Assembly: GCA_021159105.1 (NCBI GenBank)
Contig: JAGGSM010000010.1
Span: 1 to 6,519, forward strand
Direction of reading: 5' to 3'
Origin: Candidatus Bipolaricaulota bacterium
Lineage (GTDB): Bacteria; Bipolaricaulota; Bipolaricaulia; UBA7950; UBA9294
Length of the DNA: 6,519 nt
In this document: positions 6,252 through 6,519 of the stretch, in pieces
Layout: every line of letters starts with the position of its first letter
How positions within the stretch are numbered: position 1 is the stretch's first letter
The notes under the pieces: generated by a model
Databases searched by the model: none
What the model was told of the DNA's origin: nothing
What the model saw: the letters and a program-made list of their open reading frames with translations, nothing else
Translations under genes and position numbers: made by a program

Positions 6252-6282
6252 TATGTACCAAGATCCTTTAAGGATCGGTCAA
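6252..6282 (-). promoter_or_regulatory. Possible second, regulated promoter with a 19-base spacer
   Basis: TTGACC (6282-6277, overlapping the stop codon of the LacI-type gene) and TACATA (6257-6252) are 19 bases apart, and the 15-bp inverted repeat at 6262-6276 fills most of the spacer. A long spacer containing a dyad is the layout of promoters activated by MerR-type regulators, although this dyad abuts the -35 and is not centred. The -35/-10 matches are moderate and could be chance. Confidence 0.3.
6262..6276. repeat. 15-bp inverted repeat, candidate operator
   Basis: GATCCTT and AAGGATC are perfect inverted arms around a single central T. The repeat lies 2 bases after the stop of the LacI-type gene and about 20 bases upstream of the -35 box of the good apbE promoter. 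A hairpin with a one-base loop is unlikely to form in RNA and no T run follows, so a protein-binding site is more plausible than a terminator. It lacks the central CG of most LacI-family operators. Confidence 0.5.
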
Positions 6283-6519
6283 GTTCTGACGCACGGAGCG
6301 GCCGTCGATTCCCTCATGATCATCTCCGTGGGAATCTTCACGATCCGCGGCTGAGGGATTTCCGTCTTCCCTTCGATCCTCTCGAACAACAGCTTCCCGG
6401 CTTGATAGCCTATCTCGTACGGGTTCTGATCGACAACGGACAATGCCGGGGACATCACCGCCGTCCAATCCAGGTCGTCGAACCCGATCAAGGATATCTC
6501 CTCAGGGCACTTGATCCCC
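6279..6519 (-). CDS. LacI-family transcriptional regulator, C-terminal part (5' end outside window)
   Basis: The frame is open to the right edge (first full codon begins at 6518) and ends in TGA at 6281-6279, giving 79 residues. The peptide matches the end of the periplasmic-binding-protein-like effector domain of LacI/GalR regulators: CPEEISLIGFDDLDWT, then SVVDQNPYEIGYQAGKLLF, then IPTEMIMREST. These are the usual positions of the IGFDD strand, the QNPYEIG helix and the closing PTE-I-RES motif. The DNA-binding N-terminus and most of the effector domain are outside the window, so the ligand cannot be inferred; most relatives sense sugars. It lies upstream of apbE on the same strand, about 104 bases away. 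It may regulate a neighbouring sugar locus, itself, or the Rnf operon; the sequence does not decide. Confidence 0.9.
   Translation of the reverse strand, partial: GIKCPEEISLIGFDDLDWTAVMSPALSVVDQNPYEIGYQAGKLLFERIEGKTEIPQPRIVKIPTEMIMRESTAAPCVRT

Overview
The window carries one nearly complete energy-conservation operon on the minus strand: a flavin transferase of the ApbE family followed by the six Rnf genes in the order rnfC-rnfD-rnfG-rnfE-rnfA-rnfB. This gene order and the long RnfB (284 residues, extra ferredoxin-type Fe-S motifs) match the Rnf complexes of strict anaerobes such as clostridia and Thermotoga-type bacteria rather than the gammaproteobacterial RsxABCDGE type. The DNA is GC-rich, dense in GATC tetranucleotides and tightly packed. 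An anaerobic, GC-rich bacterium is likely. I cannot name the phylum from sequence alone; a deep-branching thermophile or candidate lineage such as Bipolaricaulota is only a guess.

Layout from left to right. Positions 1-134 hold the 3' end of a plus-strand gene with a Trp/Tyr-rich C-terminus that I do not recognise. A perfect 12-bp GC-rich hairpin (178-207) separates it from the convergent Rnf operon and probably ends transcription from both sides. From 238 to 6174, read right to left, come apbE, rnfC, rnfD, rnfG, rnfE, rnfA and rnfB, with every junction overlapping or abutting. Upstream of apbE is a roughly 100-bp control region with a good sigma70-type promoter (TTGCCA-17 bp-TACAAT) and a 15-bp inverted repeat. 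The right edge (6279-6519) holds the C-terminal end of a LacI-family regulator on the same strand.

How the genes work together: RnfB receives electrons from reduced ferredoxin and RnfC exchanges them with NAD+/NADH. RnfG and RnfD carry covalently bound FMN, attached by the ApbE protein encoded first in the operon. RnfA and RnfE are the paired membrane subunits whose two conserved cysteines hold a membrane-embedded Fe-S cluster. Together they couple ferredoxin:NAD+ electron transfer to export of Na+ or H+; the sequence does not show which ion.

I see no unknown multi-gene system here. The points most worth a second look are an RnfB whose last ferredoxin domain has lost the cysteines for one of its two clusters, an unusual control region upstream of apbE next to a LacI-type gene, a non-consensus FMN site in RnfD, and strong GATC enrichment.
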